A DNA stretch of 64,000 bases, from contig NZ_SNYO01000001.1 in NCBI RefSeq assembly GCF_004363095.1, forward strand, positions 868,001 through 932,000, read 5' to 3'. The stretch's first letter is position 1. Each line of letters opens with the position of its first letter. Shown here piece by piece: positions 25,710 to 34,141 of this stretch. Both the position numbers and the translations under genes were made by a program. The notes under the pieces were generated by a model. It made no database searches. It had not been told where the DNA came from and saw nothing but the letters and a program-made list of their open reading frames with translations. The stretch comes from Actinomycetospora succinea. Its GTDB lineage: Bacteria; Actinomycetota; Actinomycetes; Mycobacteriales; Pseudonocardiaceae.

Positions 25710-28205
25710 GTGACCACGTTCCCGGACCGGGCCCAGGTCGTCGTCATCGGGGCCGGCATCGTCGGCAACGCCGTCGTGCACCACCTCGCGCGCCTGGGGT
25801 GGCGCGAGATCCTGCTGGTCGACAAGGGGCCGCTGCCCGACCCGGGCGGGTCGACCGGCCACGCGTCGAACTTCATCTTCCCGGTCGACCACTCCCGCGA
25901 GATCACGCTGCTCACCGGCGACTCGGCGCGCCAGTACGCCGAGCTCGGGACGCTGACGACGTGCGGCGGGATCGAGGTGGCCCGCACCCCGGAGCGGGTC
26001 CAGGAGCTCGACCGGCGGATGTCGTCGGCGACGGCCTGGGGCATCGACGCCGAGCTGATCAGCCCGGCCGAGGTCGCCGACAAGGTCCCGTTCCTCGACC
26101 CGTCACCGCTGCTCGGCGCGTTCTGGACGCCGTCGGTGGCCGTCGTCGACCCGCTGCGCGCGGGCGAGCTGATGCGCGAGCGGGCGACCGCGGCGGGCGC
26201 GCTGACCGTCTCCGCGCTCACCGAGGTGCTCGCCGTCGACACCGAGGACGGCCGGGTGCGCCGCGTCCGCACCGACCGCGGCGACGTGGAGACCGAGTAC
26301 GTCGTCGTCGCCTGCGGGGTGTGGAGCCCGCGGATCGCGGCGCTGGCCGGCGCGACGATCCCGCTGACGCCCGCCGTGCACCAGATGATCGACGTCGGCC
26401 CGATCGCGGAGCTGGCGGAGACCGGCCGGGAGATCGCGTTCCCGATCATCCGCGACATGGACCCGTTCATGTACGAGCGGCAGAGCGGCGCCGACCTGGA
26501 GATCGGGTCCTACGCCCACCGGCCGATCCTCTGCGACCCCGACGACATCCCGTCGAACGCGGCCGCGGCGCTCTCGCCGACCCAGCTGCCGTTCACCGCC
26601 GACGACTTCGACCCGCAGATGGAGGCGGCGCTCGAGCTGTTCGCCGGCATCCTCGACCGCCCCGACGCCGGCATCCGGCACGCCATCAACGGCCTGCTCT
26701 CGCTGACGCCGGACGGCCACCCGCTGCTGGGCGAGACCCCGGAGGTGGCCGGGCTGTGGTCCGCGGCCGCCGTGTGGATCAAGGAGGGCCCGGGGGTCGG
26801 GCGTCTCATCGCCGAGTGGATGACCGCGGGCGTCCCCGAGATCGACCCGCACGCCGCCGACGTCGCCCGCTTCGCCCCGCACGAGCGCACCCGCCGCCAC
26901 GTGCGCGCCCGCGCCGCCGAGGGCTACAACAAGACCTACGGGATCATCCACCCGCGCGAGCAGTGGAGCTCCGACCGCGGCGCCCGCCGCTCGCCGTTCT
27001 CCCCGCGCGAGGAGGCCCTCGGCGCCGAGTTCTTCGAGGTCGCGGGCTGGGAGCGCCCGCAGTGGTACCGCGCCAACGAGCCCCTGGTTGCCGAGCTCGG
27101 CGTCGAGGACCGCCCGCACGAGTGGGACGCGCGGTGGTGGTCGCCGATCATCAACGCCGAGCACCTGGCGATGCGCCGGGGCGTCGCGATGATCGACCTC
27201 AGCGCGTTCGCGCAGTTCGACGTGTCCGGTCCCGGGGCGCTCGCGTACCTGCAGCACCTCACCGTCGCGCAGATGGACCGGCCGGTCGGGCGCGTGATCT
27301 ACACGCCGGTGCTCGGTCCCGACGGCGGCTTCCGCAGCGACCTGACCGTGGTGCGCCTCGGCCAGTCGCACTTCCGCGTGGTCACCGGCGGGTCGGACGG
27401 GGCGCGCGACCTGCACTGGTTCACGCGGCACCTGCCCGCCGACGGCTCGGTCGCGCTCGCCGACCTCACGTCGGCCGTGTGCACGTTGGGGGTCTGGGGG
27501 CCGCGGGCCCGCGACGTGCTCGCCGCGGTCACCGACGACGACGTCAGCGACGCCGCCTTCCGGTTCGGGACCGCCCGGACGGTCATGGTCGGGTCGATCC
27601 CGGTGCTCGCGCTGCGGCTGTCGTACGTCGGCGAGCTGGGGTGGGAGCTGCATGCGCCGACCGAGTGCGGCCTGCGCCTGTGGGACGAGATCGCGGCGGC
27701 CGGGCAGGAGCACGGGATCGTCCCCGCCGGCATCGGTGTCTACGGCACCACGGCCCGCATCGAGAAGGGCTACCGGCTCATGGGCCACGAGCTCGACGGC
27801 GAGCACGGCCCGGTCGAGGCGGGGCTCGCGCTGCCCGGGCTCAAGGCGGCGGACTTCGTCGGGAAGGCCGCGTACACCAAGGCGCGCGAGGGCGAGCCCG
27901 AGGCGACGCTGTGCACGCTGACCCTCGACGCCTCGGCACACCGTCGCTATCCCCAGGGCGGCGAGCCGGTGCTGACGGTCGACGGCGCGCGGATCACCGA
28001 CCGGCGCGGGCGGCCGTCGTACGTCACGAGCGCGGGCGCGGCGCCGTCGCTCGGGACGCACCTGCTCATGGCGTACCTACCGCCGTGGCACGCGGTGGAG
28101 GGCACCGGGCTGCTCGTCGAGTACCTGGGGGAGCGCTACCCGGTCACGGTGGCGCGGGTCGGCCGCATGCCGCTGTTCGACCCCGACGACGCGCGGATGC
28201 GGTGA
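25710..28205 (+). CDS. Dimethylglycine dehydrogenase-like FAD oxidoreductase with GcvT domain
   Basis: The 831-residue product is a fusion of an N-terminal D-amino-acid-oxidase-fold flavoprotein (VVIGAGIVGNAV at residues 10-21) and a C-terminal GcvT-type folate domain (from about residue 430). GSTGHASNF corresponds to the segment that carries the covalent FAD histidine in dimethylglycine and sarcosine dehydrogenases. The C-terminal half has VGELGWELHAP and GVYGTTARIEKGYRLMGHEL, typical of this group. Such enzymes oxidise an N-methyl group, pass the carbon to THF as 5,10-methylene-THF and pass electrons to ETF. Both etf genes follow directly. The substrate is not identifiable; an N-methylated amino acid or betaine derivative is plausible. 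Confidence 0.85.
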   Translation: MTTFPDRAQVVVIGAGIVGNAVVHHLARLGWREILLVDKGPLPDPGGSTGHASNFIFPVDHSREITLLTGDSARQYAELGTLTTCGGIEVARTPERVQELDRRMSSATAWGIDAELISPAEVADKVPFLDPSPLLGAFWTPSVAVVDPLRAGELMRERATAAGALTVSALTEVLAVDTEDGRVRRVRTDRGDVETEYVVVACGVWSPRIAALAGATIPLTPAVHQMIDVGPIAELAETGREIAFPIIRDMDPFMYERQSGADLEIGSYAHRPILCDPDDIPSNAAAALSPTQLPFTADDFDPQMEAALELFAGILDRPDAGIRHAINGLLSLTPDGHPLLGETPEVAGLWSAAAVWIKEGPGVGRLIAEWMTAGVPEIDPHAADVARFAPHERTRRHVRARAAEGYNKTYGIIHPREQWSSDRGARRSPFSPREEALGAEFFEVAGWERPQWYRANEPLVAELGVEDRPHEWDARWWSPIINAEHLAMRRGVAMIDLSAFAQFDVSGPGALAYLQHLTVAQMDRPVGRVIYTPVLGPDGGFRSDLTVVRLGQSHFRVVTGGSDGARDLHWFTRHLPADGSVALADLTSAVCTLGVWGPRARDVLAAVTDDDVSDAAFRFGTARTVMVGSIPVLALRLSYVGELGWELHAPTECGLRLWDEIAAAGQEHGIVPAGIGVYGTTARIEKGYRLMGHELDGEHGPVEAGLALPGLKAADFVGKAAYTKAREGEPEATLCTLTLDASAHRRYPQGGEPVLTVDGARITDRRGRPSYVTSAGAAPSLGTHLLMAYLPPWHAVEGTGLLVEYLGERYPVTVARVGRMPLFDPDDARMR

Positions 28206-28210
28206 CGGAC

Positions 28211-28966
28211 ATGGACGTCCTGGTCTGCATCAAGCGCGTCCCGGCGGTGGGCGCATCGATCCAGCTCAGCGCCGACGCGACCGCCGTCGACACCCGCCAC
28301 CTCGGCTTCACCATCGGCCCCCACGAGGAGTGCGCGGTCGAGGAGGCCGTGCGGATCGCCGACCGCACCGGCGGGTCGGCGGGCGTGCTCACCGTCGGGC
28401 CGCCCGAGGCCGACGAGCAGCTGCGCTACGCGATGTCGATGGGCGCCGACCACGCCGTGCGCGTCGAGGCGCCGGTGGCCGACCCCGACCCGGAGGTCAC
28501 CGCCGCCGCGGTCGTCGGCGCGCTGCCCGACCTGCGGCCCTACGACCTCGTGCTGTTCGGGGAGGCCTCGGCCGACGCCGGGCACGCGCAGGTGGGCTTC
28601 CGGGTGGCGGCGGCCCTGGGCCGCCCGGTGGTCGGCGGGGTGAAGGGGATCGAGGTCGATGAGGGCCGGGTGCGCCTCGAGCGTCACGTCCCCGACGGCG
28701 TCGAGGTGCACGAGGCCCCGCTGCCCGCCGTCGCCGCCGTGCTCGAGGGCCTCAACCTGCCGCGCTACCCGACCATCAAGGGCCGGCTGCGGGCGAAGAA
28801 GGCGCCGGTGCGGGTGCTCGACGGCCCTGCCGTGACCGGGGGCCTGCGGACCCTGCGGCTGCGCCACCGGCCGGAGGCCCGCGCGGAGACCGTGGTGCTG
28901 GGACGCGGCGCGGCGGCGGCCCCCGCCGTCGCCGACGTCCTCGCCGAGCTGGGGATGGTGCGCTGA
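28211..28966 (+). CDS. etfB: Electron transfer flavoprotein, beta subunit
   Basis: The 251-residue product starts MDVLVCIKRVPAVG and has GPHEECAVEEAVRI, the beta-subunit pattern, then LPRYPTIKGRLRAKK near residue 190. ETF carries electrons from flavin dehydrogenases to the respiratory chain. ATG 28211 gives the usual N-terminus; a GTG nine bases earlier overlaps the preceding stop. Its stop overlaps the etfA ATG. The placement makes it the dedicated acceptor for the dimethylglycine-dehydrogenase-like enzyme. Confidence 0.93.
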   Translation: MDVLVCIKRVPAVGASIQLSADATAVDTRHLGFTIGPHEECAVEEAVRIADRTGGSAGVLTVGPPEADEQLRYAMSMGADHAVRVEAPVADPDPEVTAAAVVGALPDLRPYDLVLFGEASADAGHAQVGFRVAAALGRPVVGGVKGIEVDEGRVRLERHVPDGVEVHEAPLPAVAAVLEGLNLPRYPTIKGRLRAKKAPVRVLDGPAVTGGLRTLRLRHRPEARAETVVLGRGAAAAPAVADVLAELGMVR

Positions 28967-29949
28967 TGGTGCTCGCGATGATCGAACGGGACGGCGAGGG
29001 CGTCCTGACCGCGGCGTCGGCGGAGGTGCTGGCCGCGGCACGGGACCTGGCGGACTCGCTCGGCGGCTCGGTGGGCGCGGTCGCCGTCGGGGACCCCGGC
29101 GACCTGCCCGACGACCTCGTCAAGCGCGGTGTCTCGACGCTGCACCTGCTGCGGCACGAGCTGCTCGCGGACAGCGAGGCCGCGACCGTCGGCGAGGCGC
29201 TCGCGCAGCTCGTGGCCGCCGAGCGCCCGGTGGCCGTGCTCGCCGCGGCCGGCGACGCGAGCACCGAGGCGATGGCCGGGGCGGCGGCCCGGCTCGGTGT
29301 GCCGTTGGCCACGGCGTGCACGGCGATCCGGCCCGGGATCCGCCCCGGCCAGCCGTGGGAGGTCACCCGCGAACGGGCCGGCGGCATCCTGCTCGAGGAC
29401 GCCGAGCTGGACGCGCCGATCCGCTTCTGCACGCTCGGCACCGGTACGCGCACGCCCACCGAGACGGCCGCGGCCGCCGACGTGACCGTCCGCGCGTTCG
29501 TCCCGGAGCTGGACGCCACGGTGCCGCGCGCCCGTCTCATCGAGCGCCGGGCACGGGCCAGCGGGATGACGCTCGCGACCGCGCCCGTGGTGGTGTCGGG
29601 CGGGCGCGGGGTCGGCAGCGCCGAGGGCTACGCGGTGCTCGAGGAGCTCGCCGGGCTGGTCGGGGGCGCTGTCGGGTGCTCGCGGGTCGCCACGAACAAC
29701 GGCTGGCGCCCGCACGCCGACCAGGTCGGGCTCACCGGCACCCGCGTCAGCCCGGACCTCTACATCGCGTGCGGGATCAGCGGCGCGACGCAGCACTGGG
29801 TGGGGTGCATGAACGCGCGCTCGATCCTCGCCGTCAACACCGACCCCGAGGCGCCGATGGTGAGCCGGGCGACGTGGGCGGTGATCGGCGACGTGCACGA
29901 GGTGCTGCCGGCGGTGGTGGAGGAGCTCCGGCGGCGATCCGGGGGTTGA
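28966..29949 (+). CDS. etfA: Electron transfer flavoprotein, alpha subunit
   Basis: The 327-residue alpha subunit has the C-terminal FAD-binding signature VVVSGGRGVGS and YIACGISGATQHWVGCMNARSILAVNTDPEAPM, close to the family consensus. The N-terminal domain is more divergent. Together with EtfB it forms the heterodimer that takes electrons from the upstream dehydrogenase and passes them to ETF:quinone oxidoreductase, which is not in this window. It is the last gene of the C1 operon; no clear terminator hairpin is visible in the 54 bases after it. Confidence 0.93.
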   Translation: MVLAMIERDGEGVLTAASAEVLAAARDLADSLGGSVGAVAVGDPGDLPDDLVKRGVSTLHLLRHELLADSEAATVGEALAQLVAAERPVAVLAAAGDASTEAMAGAAARLGVPLATACTAIRPGIRPGQPWEVTRERAGGILLEDAELDAPIRFCTLGTGTRTPTETAAAADVTVRAFVPELDATVPRARLIERRARASGMTLATAPVVVSGGRGVGSAEGYAVLEELAGLVGGAVGCSRVATNNGWRPHADQVGLTGTRVSPDLYIACGISGATQHWVGCMNARSILAVNTDPEAPMVSRATWAVIGDVHEVLPAVVEELRRRSGG

Positions 29950-29990
29950 CCGACCCGGGGCTGGCGTCCGGACCAGGGGCGCGGTCGCGT

Positions 29991-29996
29991 TACCGT
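29991..29996 (+). promoter_or_regulatory. Candidate -10 box (TACCGT)
   Basis: TACCGT ends seven bases before the GTG at 30004 and would give a leaderless transcript for the small membrane protein gene and perhaps rlmN. Confidence 0.4.
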
Positions 29997-30003
29997 GGAT
30001 GTC

Positions 30004-30696
30004 GTGTCCGCGTACCCCCCTCCTCGTCCGCCGTCCGGGTATCCCGGTCGCGGTGGCCCCGGCGGTCCCCACCGGCCGGGACGCCCCGGCCACCCCGGGG
30101 GACACGGCGGTGACCGCGGCTTCCAGGGCGCGCCGCCGCCCCGGCGCGGCACCGCCGGACGTGGCGGGCGCGCCGTGCGCCTCGACCCCGTGCTCGTCGA
30201 GCTCGGGGCGGGTCTCGTGTGGCTCGCGGTGGGCACGCTCGGCCTCGCCGCCGACGGCGCGGGCACCCTCGTGCTCGCGGTCGGCATCGCGATCGCCATC
30301 GGCATCGGCGTGGAGAACCGCCGGCGCGGGCCGCGCCCGTTCGACACCTCGCGGTCCACGGAGCTCCTGCGCCTCGGCGGCGGCGTCATCGCCGCGGTGA
30401 TCATCGCGTCGATCGTGCTCGGGCTGCTCAGCGCCTCGGCCTTCCTGCCCGGCATCGCGCTGCTGCTCACCGGCGGTGCGTTCGTGCTGCTCAGCCGCGC
30501 GACGGGACAGCGCCCGACGCGCTGGCTCGGGATCGCGCTGGTCGCCATGGGCCTGCTGTCGGCCCTCATCACCCTGGGCACGGCCGGCGGCTTCGTCTCG
30601 CAGGGCATCCTCGGCGTGCTCGCGGGCATCCTGCTGCTGCTCTCCGCCGCCGACCGCGTCGGCCTCGTCGAGATGCTGCGGGACCGCCGGCGATGA
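30004..30696 (+). CDS. Small membrane protein of unknown function
   Basis: The 230-residue product has a Pro/Gly/Arg-rich cytoplasmic N-terminus of about 55 residues (repeats such as [11 protein letters not shown]), followed by six to seven hydrophobic segments separated by very short loops (for example [15 protein letters not shown] and [18 protein letters not shown]). I recognise no named family. GTG 30004 was preferred to GTG 29995 because TACCGT lies seven bases upstream. Its stop overlaps the rlmN start, so the two are coupled. Confidence 0.75.
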   Translation: MSAYPPPRPPSGYPGRGGPGGPHRPGRPGHPGGHGGDRGFQGAPPPRRGTAGRGGRAVRLDPVLVELGAGLVWLAVGTLGLAADGAGTLVLAVGIAIAIGIGVENRRRGPRPFDTSRSTELLRLGGGVIAAVIIASIVLGLLSASAFLPGIALLLTGGAFVLLSRATGQRPTRWLGIALVAMGLLSALITLGTAGGFVSQGILGVLAGILLLLSAADRVGLVEMLRDRRR

Positions 30697-31841
30697 CCGA
30701 GCCAGCCATCGACGCCGCCGACGCCGCCGGCCCGGTCCTCTCCCTCTCGCCCCGCGGCTCGCGGAAGGGCCGCCCGGCGCGCCACCTCGCCGACCTCGAC
30801 CAGGCCGGCCGCCGCGTGGCGGTCGCCGAGCTGGGGCTCCCCGCGTTCCGCGCCGACCAGCTCTCGCGCCACTACTTCACCCGGCTCGAGGCCGACCCGG
30901 GGACGATGACCGACCTGCCCCCGGCTGCGCGGGAGACGCTCGGCCCGGCGCTGCTGCCCGAGCTGCTCACGCCCACCTCGGTGGTCGACTGCGACGGTGG
31001 CGCCACCCGCAAGACGCTCTGGCGCGCGAACGACGGCGCGCTCGTCGAGAGCGTCCTCATGGGCTACCCGGACCGCGCGACCGTCTGCATCTCCAGCCAG
31101 GCCGGGTGCGGCATGGCGTGCCCGTTCTGCGCCACCGGCCAGAACGGCCTCGAGCGCAACCTGTCGACCGCCGAGATCGTCGAGCAGGTCCGCGCGGCCG
31201 CGGCGGCCGTGAAGGGCGGCGAGCTCGGGGCCGACCTGCGGCGCCTCTCCAACGTCGTGTTCATGGGCATGGGCGAGCCGCTCGCCAACTACAAGCGCGT
31301 CGTCGACGCCGTGCACCGGCTCTGCGACGCGCCGCCGGCGGGCCTGGGGCTCTCGCAGCGCTCGGTCACCGTGTCGACGGTCGGCCTCGTCCCGGCGATC
31401 CACCGGCTCGCCGACGAGGGCCTGCAGGTCACCCTCGCGGTCTCGCTGCACACACCCGACGACGACCTGCGCGACACGCTCGTGCCGGTGAACACCCGCT
31501 GGCCGGTCGCCGAGGTGTTCGGCGCCGCCCGGCGCTACGCCGAGGTCACCGGGCGGCGCATCTCGATCGAGTACGCGCTGATCCGCGACGTCAACGACCA
31601 GCCGTGGCGCGCCGACCTGCTGGCCAAGCTGGCGTCGAAGCACCTCGGGCGCCTGGTGCACGTCAACCTCATCCCGCTGAACCCGACGCCGGGCAGCAAG
31701 TGGGACGCGAGCCCCGCCCCGGTGCAGGCGGAGTTCGTCCGCCGCGTGCGCGACGGCGGCGTGGCCTGCACGGTGCGCGACACCCGCGGTCGCGAGATCG
31801 CCGCCGCCTGCGGGCAGCTGGCCGCCACCGCCCAGCAGTGA
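30693..31841 (+). CDS. rlmN: 23S rRNA/tRNA adenine-C2 methyltransferase (radical SAM)
   Basis: RlmN methylates A2503 of 23S rRNA and A37 of some tRNAs. The 382-residue protein has the radical-SAM cluster motif [12 protein letters not shown] near residue 143, [14 protein letters not shown], the substrate region [12 protein letters not shown] and the C-terminal segment [11 protein letters not shown] that carries the methyl-bearing catalytic cysteine. ATG 30693 overlaps the preceding stop. The N-terminal 40 residues are variable. Confidence 0.95.
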   Translation: MTEPAIDAADAAGPVLSLSPRGSRKGRPARHLADLDQAGRRVAVAELGLPAFRADQLSRHYFTRLEADPGTMTDLPPAARETLGPALLPELLTPTSVVDCDGGATRKTLWRANDGALVESVLMGYPDRATVCISSQAGCGMACPFCATGQNGLERNLSTAEIVEQVRAAAAAVKGGELGADLRRLSNVVFMGMGEPLANYKRVVDAVHRLCDAPPAGLGLSQRSVTVSTVGLVPAIHRLADEGLQVTLAVSLHTPDDDLRDTLVPVNTRWPVAEVFGAARRYAEVTGRRISIEYALIRDVNDQPWRADLLAKLASKHLGRLVHVNLIPLNPTPGSKWDASPAPVQAEFVRRVRDGGVACTVRDTRGREIAAACGQLAATAQQ

Positions 31842-31848
31842 TCGGGTC

Positions 31849-33108
31849 GTGAGCACCCCGGCGGGCGGCTGGCAGGTCCACCGTCTCGTCCCCTCGGGCA
31901 CCGAGGGTGCACCCGACGCCGACACCGCCACCTGGATCCGCGCCATGTCGGCCGCGTTCCTGGGCGGGCGGCCCACGCCCGAGACGATCGCCGCGCAGGC
32001 GTCGATGATGGCCGGCCAGCGGCTGCGCGGGGTCTACGAGCCCGGCGACACCGCCCCGGTGGCGACCCTGCGCTCGTGGGACGCGCGGATGAGCGTGCCG
32101 GGCGGGGAGGTCGCGGCCGACGCGATCACCTCGATCGGCGTGCGCTCGACCCACCGGCGCCGCGGCCTGCTGCGCGCGGTGCTCGTCGACGACCTCGCCG
32201 AGGCGTCGCGCGCCGGCACCCCCGTCGCCGCCCTGACGTCCACCCAGGGCTCGCTCTACGAGCGCTTCGGCTTCGGCCTGGCGACGTGGACGCGCGCGCT
32301 GACGGTCGACACGCACGCGGCGACGTTCCGCGACCCCGACCCGACCGGTCGTCTGCGCACGCTCGACCCGGCCGGCTTCGCCGCCGCCTCCGCGCCCGTC
32401 CAGGACCGCGCGCGGCGCCGTCACCCCGGGTCGATTGACCGCTCGGCCGCGTCGTGGAACGCGCTGGTCACCGGCGGCGTGTACGACGACTCCCCGCGCT
32501 ACGCGATCGGCTGGTCCGACGCCACCGGTCGTCCGGCCGGCTACGTCGTCTACGGCGTCGCCGAGGGGTGGTGGAGCACGGGCTCGGCGCGGATCGCGGT
32601 CCACGACCTGCAGGCCACGACCCCCGAGTCGTACCGGGAGCTGTGGCGGCACCTGTGCTCGCTCGACCTCGTGGGCACGGTGAGCTGGTCGGACGCGTCG
32701 GTCGACGAGCCGCTGCCCTGGCTGCTCGCCGACCCGCGGGCCGTCGAGACGGGCACGAGCCGCGAGATGCTCTGGCTGCGGATCCTCGACGTCCCCGCCG
32801 CCTTCGGCGCGCGCCGGTACCCCGTCACCGAGCGGATCGTGCTCGCCGTGGACGACCCGGCTGGGTACGCCGCCGGCACCTGGCTGCTCGACGCAGGCGA
32901 CCCCGTCGAGCCGAAGGTCGTCGCCACCACCGCCGAGCCGGACGTCGCTCTCGACGCGGCGGCCCTCGGCTCGGTCTACCTCGGCGGCGTCGACCCGCGC
33001 GTGCTCGCGCGGGCCGGGCGCCTCTCCGAGCGCACGCCGGGCGCCGCCGGGCGCCTCGCCCGGCTGCTCGCCGCGCCGTCGGTGCCCTGGAACGGCATCC
33101 GGTTCTGA
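31849..33108 (+). CDS. eis: Eis-family N-acetyltransferase
   Basis: The 419-residue product matches enhanced-intracellular-survival acetyltransferases: an N-terminal GNAT fold with the acetyl-CoA motif ITSIGVRSTHRRRGLLRAV, a second degenerate GNAT region and a C-terminal SCP2-like domain. The chain ends in GIRF; in mycobacterial Eis the C-terminal Phe carboxylate takes part in catalysis together with a Tyr, here probably in SLYERFGFG. Eis proteins acetylate aminoglycosides and other amines; the natural substrate is unknown. It begins eight bases after rlmN. A 6-bp hairpin (TCTGAG-gcgt-CTCAGA, 33104-33119) covers this stop and that of the convergent gene. Confidence 0.85.
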   Translation: MSTPAGGWQVHRLVPSGTEGAPDADTATWIRAMSAAFLGGRPTPETIAAQASMMAGQRLRGVYEPGDTAPVATLRSWDARMSVPGGEVAADAITSIGVRSTHRRRGLLRAVLVDDLAEASRAGTPVAALTSTQGSLYERFGFGLATWTRALTVDTHAATFRDPDPTGRLRTLDPAGFAAASAPVQDRARRRHPGSIDRSAASWNALVTGGVYDDSPRYAIGWSDATGRPAGYVVYGVAEGWWSTGSARIAVHDLQATTPESYRELWRHLCSLDLVGTVSWSDASVDEPLPWLLADPRAVETGTSREMLWLRILDVPAAFGARRYPVTERIVLAVDDPAGYAAGTWLLDAGDPVEPKVVATTAEPDVALDAAALGSVYLGGVDPRVLARAGRLSERTPGAAGRLARLLAAPSVPWNGIRF

Positions 33109-33114
33109 GGCGTC

Positions 33115-34077
33115 TCAGACCTCGGGCGGCTCGTCGGGCACTTCGTCGGGGACGGAGTCGTCGCGGTCGGCCCAGTCGAGCAGGGCGCGCAGGTCGAACA
33201 CGTTCTCGTCGATGCCGGCGGTCAGGTCGCCGACCTCGGCGTAGCGGGCGGGCATCGTCGCGATGGTGAAGTCGCCCGGCTCGGCGTCGGGGACCTCGTC
33301 CCAGCGCAGCGGCGCCGACACCCGCGCCTCGGGCGTGCCGCGCACCGAGTACGCCGAGGCGATCGTGTGGTCGCGGGTGTTCTGGTTCCAGTCGAGGAAG
33401 ACCGTGCCGGGCTCGCGGTCCTTGCGCCACCAGGCGGTGGTGACGAGCCCGCCCGCGCGCCGCTCGACCTCGCGGGAGAACGCGAGCGCGGCGCGGCGCA
33501 CCTCGGTGAACGAGTGCTCGGGTCGGATGCGGACGTAGACGTGCAGGCCCTTGCCGCCCGAGGTCTTGGGGTAGCCGACGGCGCCCAGCTCGTCGAGCAC
33601 CTCGTGGGCGACGGCGGCGACCCGCCGGATCGTCGGGAACTCGACGCCGGGCATCGGGTCGAGGTCGATGCGCCACTCGTCGGGCGTCTCGACGTCGGCG
33701 GCGCGGGTGTTCCAGGGGTGGAACTCGACGGTCGACATCTGGACCGCCCAGATCACGTCGGCGGGGCTGGTGACGCACAGCTCGTCGGCGGTGCGGTTGT
33801 AGCGGGGGAAGTGCACGCGGACCGTCCGGACCCAGTCCGGCGCGCCCTTGGGCAGGCGCTTCTGGTGCACCTTCTCGCCGTCGACGCCGGTCGGGAAGCG
33901 GTGCATCATGCAGGGCCGCTCGCGCAGGGCCCGGACGATGCCGTCGGAGACGGCGAGGTAGTAGTGCGCGAGATCGAGTTTGGTTTCTCCCCGGGCCGAG
34001 AAGTACACCCTCCCCGGGTTGGTCAGCCGCACGGTCCGGCCGTCCACCTCGATCTCCGCAGCGTCGGTCGCGGCCAC
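33115..34077 (-). CDS. LigD-type DNA polymerase domain (archaeo-eukaryotic primase fold)
   Basis: This stand-alone 320-residue protein is the polymerase domain of the bacterial end-joining ligase LigD. It shows EIEVDGRTVRLTNPGRVYF, the catalytic DxD in WRIDLDPMPG near residue 138, TSGGKGLHVYVRI and VFLDWNQNTRDHT. It should fill gaps or add nucleotides at DNA double-strand breaks together with Ku and a ligase, neither of which is in this window. The GTG start has TACCGT eight bases upstream. It converges on the Eis gene and is divergent from the flavoenzyme. Confidence 0.9.
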   Translation of the reverse strand: MAATDAAEIEVDGRTVRLTNPGRVYFSARGETKLDLAHYYLAVSDGIVRALRERPCMMHRFPTGVDGEKVHQKRLPKGAPDWVRTVRVHFPRYNRTADELCVTSPADVIWAVQMSTVEFHPWNTRAADVETPDEWRIDLDPMPGVEFPTIRRVAAVAHEVLDELGAVGYPKTSGGKGLHVYVRIRPEHSFTEVRRAALAFSREVERRAGGLVTTAWWRKDREPGTVFLDWNQNTRDHTIASAYSVRGTPEARVSAPLRWDEVPDAEPGDFTIATMPARYAEVGDLTAGIDENVFDLRALLDWADRDDSVPDEVPDEPPEV

Positions 34078-34085
34078 GAGCCGGA

Positions 34086-34091
34086 ACGGTA
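34086..34091 (-). promoter_or_regulatory. Candidate -10 box (TACCGT) of the LigD-type polymerase gene
   Basis: On the minus strand TACCGT ends eight bases before the GTG start, as expected for a leaderless transcript. Confidence 0.4.
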
Positions 34092-34141
34092 CCGCCGCCG
34101 CGGCCGGACGACCGTGATCCGAGTGTCAGGAGCGGAGTGTC

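Noticed and set aside
25307..28200. Long out-of-frame open reading stretch through the dehydrogenase gene, ending in etfB
   Set aside because: Only its last 250 codons (etfB) look like protein; the rest is the shadow of the dehydrogenase-like gene.
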